Shown here piece after piece: positions 8,098 through 15,883 of a stretch of 64,000 nucleotides of DNA. The notes below the pieces were generated by a model. It did not search any database. It saw only the letters and a program-made list of their open reading frames with translations, and had not been told where the DNA came from. The stretch spans positions 1-64,000 of the forward strand of contig NZ_JAQTXI010000011.1 in NCBI RefSeq assembly GCF_028688855.1. Direction: 5' to 3'. A program made the position numbers and the translations under genes. This stretch comes from Neomegalonema sp. GTDB lineage: Bacteria; Pseudomonadota; Alphaproteobacteria; Rhodobacterales; Rhodobacteraceae. Each line of letters starts with the position of its first letter. Position 1 is the stretch's first letter.

Positions 8098-9718
8098 AGC
8101 CGCGCCTGCGGTCGGGAGCGATCTGCGCGCGGCCTTCTGGCCGCGGCTCGCGGCGGCTTTCGCGGCGGGCCTGCTGGCCTCTGCGGGTCAGCCGCCGGCG
8201 CCGGGCTGGGCTTTCGCGGGGCTGGCTCTGGCCTTGCCGTCGCTGTTCCTGCTCCAGGGGAGCGCCGAGACGCGCCTGCGCGCCTTCCTGACCGGCTGGG
8301 CGGCGGGGTTTTCCTCTTTCGCCTTCGGGCTGCGCTGGATCGCCGAGGCCTTCCAGGTGGACGCCGCCGCTCACGCCTGGATGGCGCCTTTCGCCGTGGG
8401 AGGGCTTGCGGCGGGACTGGCGCTCTTCTGGGGCGCGGCCTTCGCTCTGGCGCCGAGGGGGCGGGGACTGGCGGGAGGCCTCGCTCTGGCGGGGATCTGG
8501 GCGCTGGCGGAGTTCGCCCGCGGCCATGTCCTCACCGGCTTTCCCTGGGCGCTCTTCGCCTACGCCGCCGTGGAGACTCCCTTCGCCCAGACCGGCGCCC
8601 TGATCGGCCCCTATGGCCAGACTCTCGTGATTCTCGTCGCGGCGGCGCTGCTGGCGGGCTTCTGGCGGAGCGGAGCCTCCCGGGGGCTTCTGCGTCTGGC
8701 GGGAGCGGCGGCGCTGATCGGCGGCGGCTGGCTCTACGGGACGGCCCGTCTGGCGGAGATCCCCGCCGCCCGCGCCGATGCGCCCATGATCGGAATCGTC
8801 CAGCCGAACATTCCGCAGAAGGAGAAATGGGATCCGGCGCTGATGCCCGGACATCTCCAGCTTCTGCTCGACCAGACCCGGGCGCTCGTGGAGGCGGGAG
8901 CGGCGGCGGTCGTCTGGCCGGAATCGGCGGCGCCCTGGCCTCTGGAGCATCCGCGGATGCGCGAGCTGGCCGCCTCGGCCCTGAGGGGGGAGGCGCCGGA
9001 GAGCCGGGCGGTCCTGATCGCCGGGACCCAGCGCATGGAGCCCGCGCCGCCCGAAGAGGTCGGGATCCTCTCCCGCGCCGCCGGTCGGGACCGCTGGTTC
9101 AACTCGGTCATGGTGGTGGAGGCCTCGGGCGAGGCGGGCGAGCGCTTCGACAAGCGTCATCTCGTGCCCTTCGGCGAATACATGCCCTTCGGCGCGCTCA
9201 TGGAGCGGCTGGGGATCAGCAAGCTGGTCCAGGCGCCGGGAGACTTCCAGGCGGGCTCCGCGCCGCGCCTGATGCGGGCGCCGGGCCTGCCGCCCTTCGC
9301 GCCGCTCATCTGCTACGAGGCGATCTTCCCCGGCGAGATCGTCGAGCGCGGCGGCGAGCGCCCCGCCTGGCTGCTCCATCTGACCAACGACGCCTGGTTT
9401 GGCGTGAGCGCGGGCCCCTGGCAGCATCTGGCTCAGGCGCGGGCGCGGGCGATCGAACAGGGCCTGCCTCTGCTGCGGGCGGCGAACACCGGGATCTCCG
9501 CCGTCATCGACCCCTGGGGCCGGATTCTGGAGAGCCGCGGAATCGGCGTCCGGGGGATGATCCTCGCGCGTCCGCCCTCGCCGACGGCGCCGACGCCTTA
9601 CGCCCTTTGGGGCGAGACGATCTTCCTCGGGATGGCGGGGCTCTGTCTGCTGGCGGGTTTCGGCTGGCGGCGGCGCGCGCCTGCGGCTCCGGAGCCGCGG
9701 AGGGGGCGCGGGGCCTGA
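8087..9718 (+). CDS. lnt: Apolipoprotein N-acyltransferase
   Basis: Lnt is the inner-membrane enzyme that adds the third acyl chain to lipoproteins, finishing their maturation. The first 230 residues hold about six hydrophobic membrane segments. The following nitrilase-like domain carries the catalytic triad: E279 in VVWPES, K356 in FDKRHLVPFGEY and C409 in LICYEAIF. A last hydrophobic segment near the C-terminus completes the usual topology. The 543-residue length is normal. The GTG start at 8087 overlaps the corC end, so coupled translation is likely. The arginine-rich tail after the last membrane helix is expected in the cytoplasm. Confidence 0.95.
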   Translation: MAVEAAPAVGSDLRAAFWPRLAAAFAAGLLASAGQPPAPGWAFAGLALALPSLFLLQGSAETRLRAFLTGWAAGFSSFAFGLRWIAEAFQVDAAAHAWMAPFAVGGLAAGLALFWGAAFALAPRGRGLAGGLALAGIWALAEFARGHVLTGFPWALFAYAAVETPFAQTGALIGPYGQTLVILVAAALLAGFWRSGASRGLLRLAGAAALIGGGWLYGTARLAEIPAARADAPMIGIVQPNIPQKEKWDPALMPGHLQLLLDQTRALVEAGAAAVVWPESAAPWPLEHPRMRELAASALRGEAPESRAVLIAGTQRMEPAPPEEVGILSRAAGRDRWFNSVMVVEASGEAGERFDKRHLVPFGEYMPFGALMERLGISKLVQAPGDFQAGSAPRLMRAPGLPPFAPLICYEAIFPGEIVERGGERPAWLLHLTNDAWFGVSAGPWQHLAQARARAIEQGLPLLRAANTGISAVIDPWGRILESRGIGVRGMILARPPSPTAPTPYALWGETIFLGMAGLCLLAGFGWRRRAPAAPEPRRGRGA

Positions 9719-10192
9719 AGCCGCCCCTTGCCGGCCCTTGACTCAAGAAGACGTCGCCGGACGTCGCCTCGCAGGAAATAAACGCCCGGATCGCGGCGGA
9801 TGAATTTGCGAAAATGCGCCCTCCGCCCGGGGCGGGTCTGGAACAGACTCCGAATTCATTCTATCGTATGCCTTGGGCGAGGTTGCGCGAAGATTTTCCA
9901 ACGCTCCGCATACGGGTTCCTGTTGCGTGCGGGAAGGCGAATCCCTATATGTCGCGACTGTCGCGGAGCTTGGGAACCGAACGTCATCTTGAACTCCTGA
10001 GCTCTGCGGGTGGAGCATTGGAGGAGGGCGTTCCGGCGAACCGGGTCTTTACGGTCATGTTCATGTGGGAACACCGCATCTTGAGCCGTCGCCGGTTGAT
10101 CCGCCTCCGTGTGATCCCCAATATGTTCCTTCAACGCCGGGCGTTCGTGTTTTCTGAGCGCCTTTGACCTTTCGCAAGCCAAAGGAGGCTCT
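9719..10192. other. Long AT-richer leader before the XRE regulator
   Basis: No convincing gene is present over these 474 bases; the open frames on both strands lack family-like composition. Base composition is noticeably lower in GC than the flanks, as in promoter regions. A TTGACT hexamer is at 9738, and the tandem pair GACGTCGCCG/GACGTCGCC follows it. The 3' end contains the hairpin at 10161-10185 that covers the ribosome-binding site of the next gene. Confidence 0.5.
10161..10185 (+). promoter_or_regulatory. Hairpin covering the Shine-Dalgarno sequence of the XRE gene
   Basis: CCTTTG (10161-10166) pairs with CAAAGG (10180-10185), and the inner CTT/AAG pair closes a TCGC loop. The right arm overlaps the Shine-Dalgarno sequence AAAGGAGG (10181-10188) of the GTG start at 10193. 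This geometry could limit ribosome access. That it is regulatory is inference. Confidence 0.5.
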
Positions 10193-10621
10193 GTGTCCAA
10201 ATCCCCCAATCCCATCGACGTACACGTCGGATCCCGCGTGCGGCTCCGTCGCATGCTGGTCGGGATGAGTCAGGAGAAACTGGGAGAAAAGCTCAATCTG
10301 ACTTTTCAGCAGGTGCAGAAATACGAGAAGGGCGCGAACAGGATCGGCTCCAGCCGACTCTACACCATCGCGTCGATCCTGAACGTGCCTGTCCAGTTCT
10401 TCTTCGACGACATGCCCGCCAACATCGACATCTCGTCGCTGGCGCTCGCCGAGGGCGGCGTGGCCGAGGACGACGAAACCCCCATCGTGATGGATTTCGT
10501 CAACAGCTCCGAAGGCCTGCAGCTCAATACGGCGTTCTCGAAGATCTCCGATTCCGAGACCCGCAAGCGCATCGTGGAGCTCGTGAAGACCCTCGCCTCC
10601 GCCACGCCGGAGGATCAGTGA
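10193..10621 (+). CDS. XRE-family transcriptional regulator, PhrR/PraR-like
   Basis: This 142-residue protein has a helix-turn-helix of the XRE/cI type at about residues 10-65 (VGSRVRLRRMLVGMSQEKLG ... LTFQQVQKYEKGANRIGSSRL), followed by an acidic C-terminal region ending in a helix with RKRIVELVKTLAS. The sequence and its place just after lnt match the PhrR/PraR regulators of rhizobia, where PraR controls attachment, biofilm and quorum-sensing genes and PhrR responds to low pH. In those genomes metK usually follows; here it does not. The start is GTG 10193, with AAAGGAGG upstream, partly hidden in a hairpin. Confidence 0.85.
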   Translation: MSKSPNPIDVHVGSRVRLRRMLVGMSQEKLGEKLNLTFQQVQKYEKGANRIGSSRLYTIASILNVPVQFFFDDMPANIDISSLALAEGGVAEDDETPIVMDFVNSSEGLQLNTAFSKISDSETRKRIVELVKTLASATPEDQ

Positions 10622-10671
10622 GCCGCGAAAGGGTCCAGAAGGCCTTCGCGTCCACCACGTCAGACCTGTAG

Positions 10672-10706
10672 CAGTTTCCGCCGCCGTCCGGGGCGGCTGG
10701 AAACTG
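10672..10706. terminator. Strong stem-loop between convergent genes
   Basis: CAGTTTCCGCCGCC (from 10672) pairs with GGCGGCTGGAAACTG (ending 10706) with one bulged base and a short loop. A second inverted repeat, GGGCGC...GCGCCC, follows at about 10709-10731. Neither has a T-run, yet the position between the ends of the XRE gene and glpX suggests a two-way transcription barrier. Confidence 0.5.
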
Positions 10707-10785
10707 GTCAGGGCGCCCCGCGAGAGAGCGCCCCTTCCCGAGATCCCCAGAAAACCACAAGACCAGCCCGGGGCGAAGACCGCCC

Positions 10786-11763
10786 TCAGGCCCGCGCGAG
10801 CGGGGTGCGATAGCTCATGCGCCGGACCGATCCGGTCTTGGAGCGCATCAGCACGGTTTCGGTCTCCAGATGGGTGCGGGTGCGGCGCGCGCCCCGCAGG
10901 AACGACCCGTCCGTCACGCCGGTGGCGGCGAAGATCACGTCGGCGCGCACCATGTCGTCCAGACGGTAGATGCGGTTGAGATCCTCGATACCGGCCTTGC
11001 GGGCGCGTCCGCGCTCGGCGTCGTTGCGGAAGAGCAGACGGCCCTGGATCTGGCCGCCCATGCATTTCAGCGCCGCCGCCGCCAGCACGCCTTCGGGCGC
11101 GCCGCCGGAGCCCATGTACATGTCGACGCCCGAGTTCTCGGCGTCGGCGGTGTGGATCACGCCCGCGACGTCGCCGTCGGTGATGAGCCGCACCGCCGCT
11201 CCGGAGGCCCGCAGCGCCGAGATCAGCCCCTCATGGCGGGGGCGCTCCAGCACGCAGACCGAAATTCCCTCGGGCGAAACGCCCTTGGCCTTGGCCAGAG
11301 CCCGCACGTTCTCTTCCGGGGTGGCGTCGAGCCCGACCACGTCCGTCGGATAGCCGGGGCCGATGGCGATCTTCTCCATGTAGACGTCGGGGGCGTGCAG
11401 CAGCGAGCCGCGCGGCGCCATGGCGATGACGGTCAGGGCGTTGGGCATGGCCTTGGCGGCCAGAGTGGTGCCCTCCAGAGGATCGAGGGCGATGTCGACC
11501 TCGGGGCCGTTGCCGGCGCCGACCTCCTCGCCGATGAAGAGCATGGGGGCTTCGTCGCGCTCGCCCTCGCCGATGACGACCACGCCCTTGATCTCCAGCT
11601 GATTGAGCTGGTCGCGCATGGCGTCCACGGCGGCGGCGTCGGCGGCCTTTTCGTCGCCGCGTCCCATGAGTCTCGCCGCCGCGATGGCCGCCGCCTCGGA
11701 GACCCGGGCGAGCCCGAGCGACAGCAGACGATCCTTGAATTCCGGCGTCACGGTCTCGGCCAT
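10786..11763 (-). CDS. glpX: Class II fructose-1,6-bisphosphatase
   Basis: GlpX hydrolyses fructose 1,6-bisphosphate to fructose 6-phosphate in gluconeogenesis and depends on divalent metal. Family signatures are clear: VVIGEGERDEAPML near residues 60-73, ALDPLEGTT about 92-100, and MYMGSGGAPEGVLAAAALKCMGG. The 325-residue length is normal. ATG 11763 was chosen over the in-frame codon further upstream because AGGAAGAGG precedes it. It is the third gene of a minus-strand run after the aminotransferase and homoserine dehydrogenase, about 130 bases after hom. The same order occurs in Rhodobacterales. Confidence 0.95.
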   Translation of the reverse strand: MAETVTPEFKDRLLSLGLARVSEAAAIAAARLMGRGDEKAADAAAVDAMRDQLNQLEIKGVVVIGEGERDEAPMLFIGEEVGAGNGPEVDIALDPLEGTTLAAKAMPNALTVIAMAPRGSLLHAPDVYMEKIAIGPGYPTDVVGLDATPEENVRALAKAKGVSPEGISVCVLERPRHEGLISALRASGAAVRLITDGDVAGVIHTADAENSGVDMYMGSGGAPEGVLAAAALKCMGGQIQGRLLFRNDAERGRARKAGIEDLNRIYRLDDMVRADVIFAATGVTDGSFLRGARRTRTHLETETVLMRSKTGSVRRMSYRTPLARA

Positions 11764-11892
11764 GGCCTCTTCCTTCACACAAACACGACTGGGGGAGCGG
11801 GAGCGCCGTCCGGGTCTGGCCGATCCGGCGCTTCGGCGTTTCATGCGGCCGCGCGGATCTCCGGAAGCCGGCTCCGGCTCCCGGAGGGCGCG

Positions 11893-13188
11893 TCAGATCT
11901 CTTCGATGCGCAGCGCCACCGGCGGCTGAGCCAGGGCGGGCAGGGCGCCGATCCGCGCCAGAGCCCGACGCAGGTCGCCTTCGCGCGCCTCATGGGTGAC
12001 GATGGCGGCGGGAGCGGTCTGGTCGGTGGGGCGCAGCTGGCGCATCGACTCGATGGACACGTTCTCCGCGCCCAGCGCCGCCGTGACGCTCGCGAGGGCG
12101 CCGGGGCGGTCCTGGAGCAGGAAGCGCAGATAGAAGCGTCCCGTATGATCCTCGATGGGCCGCGCCCGGATCGGCGCGAGATCCGCCGCCGCCACGCCGA
12201 AGACCGGACGCCGGTCTCCGCGCGCGAGGTCCAGCAGATCCGCGACCGCCGCCGAGGCGGTCGGGCCCGCGCCCGCGCCGGGGCCGGTCAGGAAGATCCG
12301 CCCGACGGGCTCGGCCTCGATTCCGACGGCGTTGGTCACGCCCTTGAGCCGCGCGATGTCCGACTTGGCGGGCACGAGGCAGGGGCTCACGCGCTGTTCG
12401 AGGCGTCCGTCGGCGTGACGCGCCGCCACGCCCAGCAGCCGGATGCGGTAGCCCAGATCCTTGGCCAGGTCGATGTCGGCCACGCTGAGCCGGTCCACGC
12501 CCTCGATCTCCATGGCGGAGAGGTCGGGCTCGGCGCCGAAGGCGATGGCGGCCAGGATCGCGAGCTTGTTGGCGGCGTCGAAGCCGCCGACGTCGGCGGT
12601 GGGGTCGGCCTCGGCGTAGCCCAGAGCCTGGGCCTCGGCGAGGATCTCGGGGTAGTCGCGGCCCGAGGACTCCATCTCGGAGATGATGTAGGCGCAGGTG
12701 CCGTTCAGCACGCCGTAGACGCGGGAGACCTCGTTCGCGGCCAGCCCCTCGCGCAGCAGCTTGATGGCGGGCGCGCCGCCCGCCACCGCCGCCTCGTAGC
12801 GCAGCTGCGCGCCGTTGGCCTCGGCCAGCCGGGCCAGAGCCCCGCCATGGACCGCCAGAAGCGCCTTGTTCGCCGTGACGACGGATTTCCCCGCCTTCAG
12901 CGCCGCCTCGACGGAATCCCTGGCCGGACCCTCGGAGCCGCCCATGACCTCGACGAAGACGTCGATCTCGGGCGAGCGGGCCAGAGCCACGGGATCCTCG
13001 TGCCAGATCGCTCCGGAGAGGTCGAAGCCGCGGTCCCTGCTCCTGTCGCGGGCGGCGACGGCGGTCAGCGCGAGGGGGCCTCCGCCCCGCGCGGTCAGGG
13101 CTTCGGCGCGGTCGCGCAGAAGCCGGACCACGCCGCCGCCCACCGTCCCGAGGCCCGCAAGCCCGACGCGCAACCCGTTCTCCCTCAT
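11893..13188 (-). CDS. hom: Homoserine dehydrogenase
   Basis: This enzyme makes homoserine from aspartate semialdehyde, the branch point towards threonine, methionine and isoleucine. The N-terminal NAD(P)-binding motif is GLAGLGTVGGGV (residues 9-20), the catalytic domain has the VLNGTCAYIISEME signature and the EADPTADV-GGFDAANKLAILA block, and the C-terminal 80 residues form an ACT domain (LRFLLQDRPGALASVTAALG), which usually gives feedback control by threonine. The 431-residue length is standard for the monofunctional form. It begins 14 bases after the aminotransferase stop, so the two form an operon. Confidence 0.95.
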   Translation of the reverse strand: MRENGLRVGLAGLGTVGGGVVRLLRDRAEALTARGGGPLALTAVAARDRSRDRGFDLSGAIWHEDPVALARSPEIDVFVEVMGGSEGPARDSVEAALKAGKSVVTANKALLAVHGGALARLAEANGAQLRYEAAVAGGAPAIKLLREGLAANEVSRVYGVLNGTCAYIISEMESSGRDYPEILAEAQALGYAEADPTADVGGFDAANKLAILAAIAFGAEPDLSAMEIEGVDRLSVADIDLAKDLGYRIRLLGVAARHADGRLEQRVSPCLVPAKSDIARLKGVTNAVGIEAEPVGRIFLTGPGAGAGPTASAAVADLLDLARGDRRPVFGVAAADLAPIRARPIEDHTGRFYLRFLLQDRPGALASVTAALGAENVSIESMRQLRPTDQTAPAAIVTHEAREGDLRRALARIGALPALAQPPVALRIEEI

Positions 13189-13202
13189 GAAAACCCCACC
13201 CC

Positions 13203-14468
13203 TCAGGCCGATTTCGCCGCTTTCGAGGCCGGCGAGAACTGCCCGTAACGGGCCATGATCGCGTCGGCGTTCTGGAACATCTTCTTCACGTTGCGGGCCG
13301 CCTGACGGATGCGGTGCTCGTTCTCCACGAGGCCGATGCGCACGAAGCCTTCGCCATATTCGCCGAAGCCGATGCCCGGCGCCACGGCGACTTCGGCCTC
13401 TTCGACCAGCAGCTTGGAGAACTCCATGGAGCCGAGCGCCTTGAAGGGCTCGGGGATGGGGGTCCAGGCGAACATGCTGGCTTCGGGAGGCTCGATCTCC
13501 CAGCCCGAGCGGGCCATGCTGTCGATGAGCGTGTCGCGGCGCTTCTTGTAGGTGGCGCGGATCTCGGCGATGCAGTCCTGCGGGCCGTTGAGCGCGGCGA
13601 CCGCGGCCACCTGGACCGGCGTGAAGGCGCCGTAGTCGAGGTAGCTCTTGATGCGCGTCAGGGCGCCGATCAGGCGCTCGTTGCCCACCGCGAAGCCCAT
13701 GCGCCAGCCCGCCATGGCGAAGGTCTTGGACATGGAGGTGAACTCCACGGCCACATCCTTGGCGCCCGGAATCTGGAGGATCGAAGGCGGCGGGACGTCG
13801 CCGTAATAGATCTCGGAATAGGCCAGATCCGACAGCACCCAGACGTCGTAGCGCTTCGCCCAGGCCACGATCTCCTTGTAGAAATCGAGGTCGGCGACAT
13901 GGGCCGTCGGGTTCGAGGGGAAGCAGACGATGGTCGCCAGAGGCGAAGGCACCGAATGACGCGCCGCCCGGTCGAGGGCGCGCAGATATTCCTCGGGGTT
14001 GAACTTGCCCTCGTGCAGCGCGGGCACATGGCGCAGCGCGGCTCCGGCGATGATGAAGCCGTAGGGATGGATCGGATAGGAGGGATTCGGCGCGAGAATC
14101 ACGTCGCCCGGCGCGGTGATCGCCTGAGCCAGATTCGCGAGGCCCTCCTTGGAGCCGAGCGTGACGATGATCTCGCTCTCCGGGTTGAGCTTCACCCCGA
14201 AGCGGCGTTCGTAATAGGCGGCCTGGGCGCGGCGCAGGCCGTTGATCCCCTTGGAGGCCGAATAGCCGAAGACTCCGGGGCGTCTGGCGGTCTCCACGAG
14301 CTTTTCGACGATATGGGCGGGCGTGTCCATGTCGGGGTTGCCCATGCCGAAATCGATGATGTCCTTGCCCGCCGCCCGCGCTGCGGCCTTCAGACGGTTC
14401 ACTTCGGCGAACACATAGGGCGGCAGGCGCTTGATGCGATAGAAATCGGTCTGCATGGCGGACTTCAT
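13203..14468 (-). CDS. Class I/II aminotransferase, AlaC / LL-diaminopimelate aminotransferase-like
   Basis: This 421-residue PLP enzyme belongs to the fold-type I aminotransferases. The PLP lysine is in SMSKTFAMAGWRMGF, the phosphate-binding and aromatic stacking regions are around LGSKEGLANLA and PNPSYPIHPYGF, and the ring-nitrogen aspartate is in VLSDLAYSEIYYG. Relatives with this sequence are annotated as LL-diaminopimelate aminotransferase or as the alanine transaminase AlaC. The former would link it to lysine synthesis and the latter to pyruvate/alanine; the sequence alone does not decide. ATG 14468 lacks a good ribosome-binding site, as does the next one (14456). It heads the minus-strand run leading into hom and glpX. 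Confidence 0.85.
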   Translation of the reverse strand: MKSAMQTDFYRIKRLPPYVFAEVNRLKAAARAAGKDIIDFGMGNPDMDTPAHIVEKLVETARRPGVFGYSASKGINGLRRAQAAYYERRFGVKLNPESEIIVTLGSKEGLANLAQAITAPGDVILAPNPSYPIHPYGFIIAGAALRHVPALHEGKFNPEEYLRALDRAARHSVPSPLATIVCFPSNPTAHVADLDFYKEIVAWAKRYDVWVLSDLAYSEIYYGDVPPPSILQIPGAKDVAVEFTSMSKTFAMAGWRMGFAVGNERLIGALTRIKSYLDYGAFTPVQVAAVAALNGPQDCIAEIRATYKKRRDTLIDSMARSGWEIEPPEASMFAWTPIPEPFKALGSMEFSKLLVEEAEVAVAPGIGFGEYGEGFVRIGLVENEHRIRQAARNVKKMFQNADAIMARYGQFSPASKAAKSA

Positions 14469-14578
14469 GATTGCGAGGGAAACGCGGTGGAATTGCGCGC
14501 TGCGGGCCTTATAAGCCCGCGCCCGCGTGAATCCTAGAGTCAAAACCGCGCGCCGGAATGGGCCGGAAGGAGGAGGCT

Positions 14579-15607
14579 TCAGGGCGCGGCGGCGGGCGGC
14601 TCCTCTGCAGGGGAGGCCTCGCGGCGCATCTCCTCCTGACGGCGGCGCAGCTCCTCGACGCGGCGGAGCAGCTCCTCCGCCTCCGGATCCCCGGCTTCGG
14701 CCCCGGCCTCCGGAGAGGCGGGCGCGGCCGGAAGATCCGGCGCGCGCATCCTTTCGGCGGCGCGGCGGCGGGCCTCGGCGGCGAGGGAGTCGAGCGCGCC
14801 CGCGTCCAGATCGAAGGCCCCCGAGGCCCGGGCCCGGGCGGCGGCCAGAACGGCGGCGTCGGCAGCCGGGGAGCCGGCGGCGCGGGCGGAGCCTGCGCCG
14901 AAGGGGCGGGCGGCGCGGGCGCGGGCCTCGGCCAGAGCGGCGGCGTCCGCAGCCGAGAGCCCCGGAGCGGGGGCGGAAGGCGGCGGGCGGGCGATCTGCG
15001 GCGAAATCCGGGGGGCGGGGCGGGCGGCCCGGCTCCGGGCCTCGGCTCCCGCCGAATCCAGCGCCGCGACGTCGAAGGGCGCGGCGGCGGGCGGCGGCGC
15101 CTGGCGGGCCAGAGCGGCGAGGCGCGTCGAATCGAAGGGGGCGGCGGGGCTCGCGGACGGGGCGCGCCGGGCGAGGGCCTCCAGAGCCCCGACGTCCGCC
15201 GGAGCCCCCGGAGAAGCCGGAACGCGCGCCCCCAGAGCCGCCAGCGCGGCGGGATCGGGAATCGGCGCGCCCTGCGGCTGGGGCGGCGGCGTCACGCCGC
15301 GCGCCTCGGGGGCCACGTCCACCGCGCCGACCACGACCGCCCGCGCGGCCAGGCCTTGCGCCTGAGGCTCCAGAATCGCCCGAGCCTCGGCGGCGCGGGC
15401 GACGGCCTCGCCCAGATCCGTGGGGGCGAGCGGCGCCTCGGCCAGATCCGGCCAGGGCGCGGCCTCGACCCAGGGGCTTTCGGGCAGGACCGGGATCGGC
15501 TTGAGCGCGCAGCCGCCCAGAGCCAGCAGCGCGAGAAGCGGGAGGGAGCCTCGAAGGGGGGGCAAGGGACGCCTCCTGACTGATTTCACACGCGCCTTGG
15601 CGGTCAT
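14579..15607 (-). CDS. Ala/Pro-rich lipoprotein with degenerate internal repeats
   Basis: The 342-residue product starts with a basic, hydrophobic signal sequence and a clear lipobox, LALGGC, at about residues 31-36, so it should be a lipid-anchored envelope protein processed by the Lgt/Lsp/Lnt route. From about residue 115 it consists of degenerate repeats of about 20-30 residues built around FD or AD followed by A-L-x-x-L-A-x-x-A-R (for example DVGALEALARRAP, DSTRLAALARQAP, DAAVLAAARARA). The last 40 residues are charged and coiled-coil-like (EELLRRVEELRRRQEEMRRE). GGAGGG precedes ATG 15607. No known family was recognised. A structural or peptidoglycan-spanning role is possible but unproven. 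Confidence 0.7.
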   Translation of the reverse strand: MTAKARVKSVRRRPLPPLRGSLPLLALLALGGCALKPIPVLPESPWVEAAPWPDLAEAPLAPTDLGEAVARAAEARAILEPQAQGLAARAVVVGAVDVAPEARGVTPPPQPQGAPIPDPAALAALGARVPASPGAPADVGALEALARRAPSASPAAPFDSTRLAALARQAPPPAAAPFDVAALDSAGAEARSRAARPAPRISPQIARPPPSAPAPGLSAADAAALAEARARAARPFGAGSARAAGSPAADAAVLAAARARASGAFDLDAGALDSLAAEARRRAAERMRAPDLPAAPASPEAGAEAGDPEAEELLRRVEELRRRQEEMRREASPAEEPPAAAP

Positions 15608-15702
15608 AGCCCTCCCTGCGCGCCTCCGGCAAGAGGATCGGACGGAGAAGGGGCCCTTCAGGATGCGGCCCCGGCCTCGGGGCGCCAAGGGGCGAGTGAC
15701 AG

Positions 15703-15716
15703 AAGACGAACGTCTT
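15703..15716. promoter_or_regulatory. Inverted repeat in the lipoprotein-phaC divergent region
   Basis: AAGACG-AA-CGTCTT, a perfect 6+6 inverted repeat, lies in the 276-base gap between the divergent lipoprotein gene and phaC. It is about 100 bases from the former start and 170 from the latter. It could be an operator; the binding protein is unknown. Confidence 0.35.
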
Positions 15717-15883
15717 GCTAATTTTCTGAGCGACGCCGCGCTCCGGGATGCGCAGAATGTCCGGGAGGCGTCGGCGCCCCGACCGCAGGCGCAAGCCCGC
15801 GCCGGAGCCGCCGCCTCTATACAAGAAACAGGAAGCGTTCCGCGGTCCGCCCGGATCAGAGAGCGCGCCAGGGAGGAGACAGC

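Noticed and set aside
10622..10785. SAM-type riboswitch, because metK often follows this regulator
   Set aside because: No metK is present and the inverted repeats here lie between convergent gene ends, which fits terminators rather than a leader.
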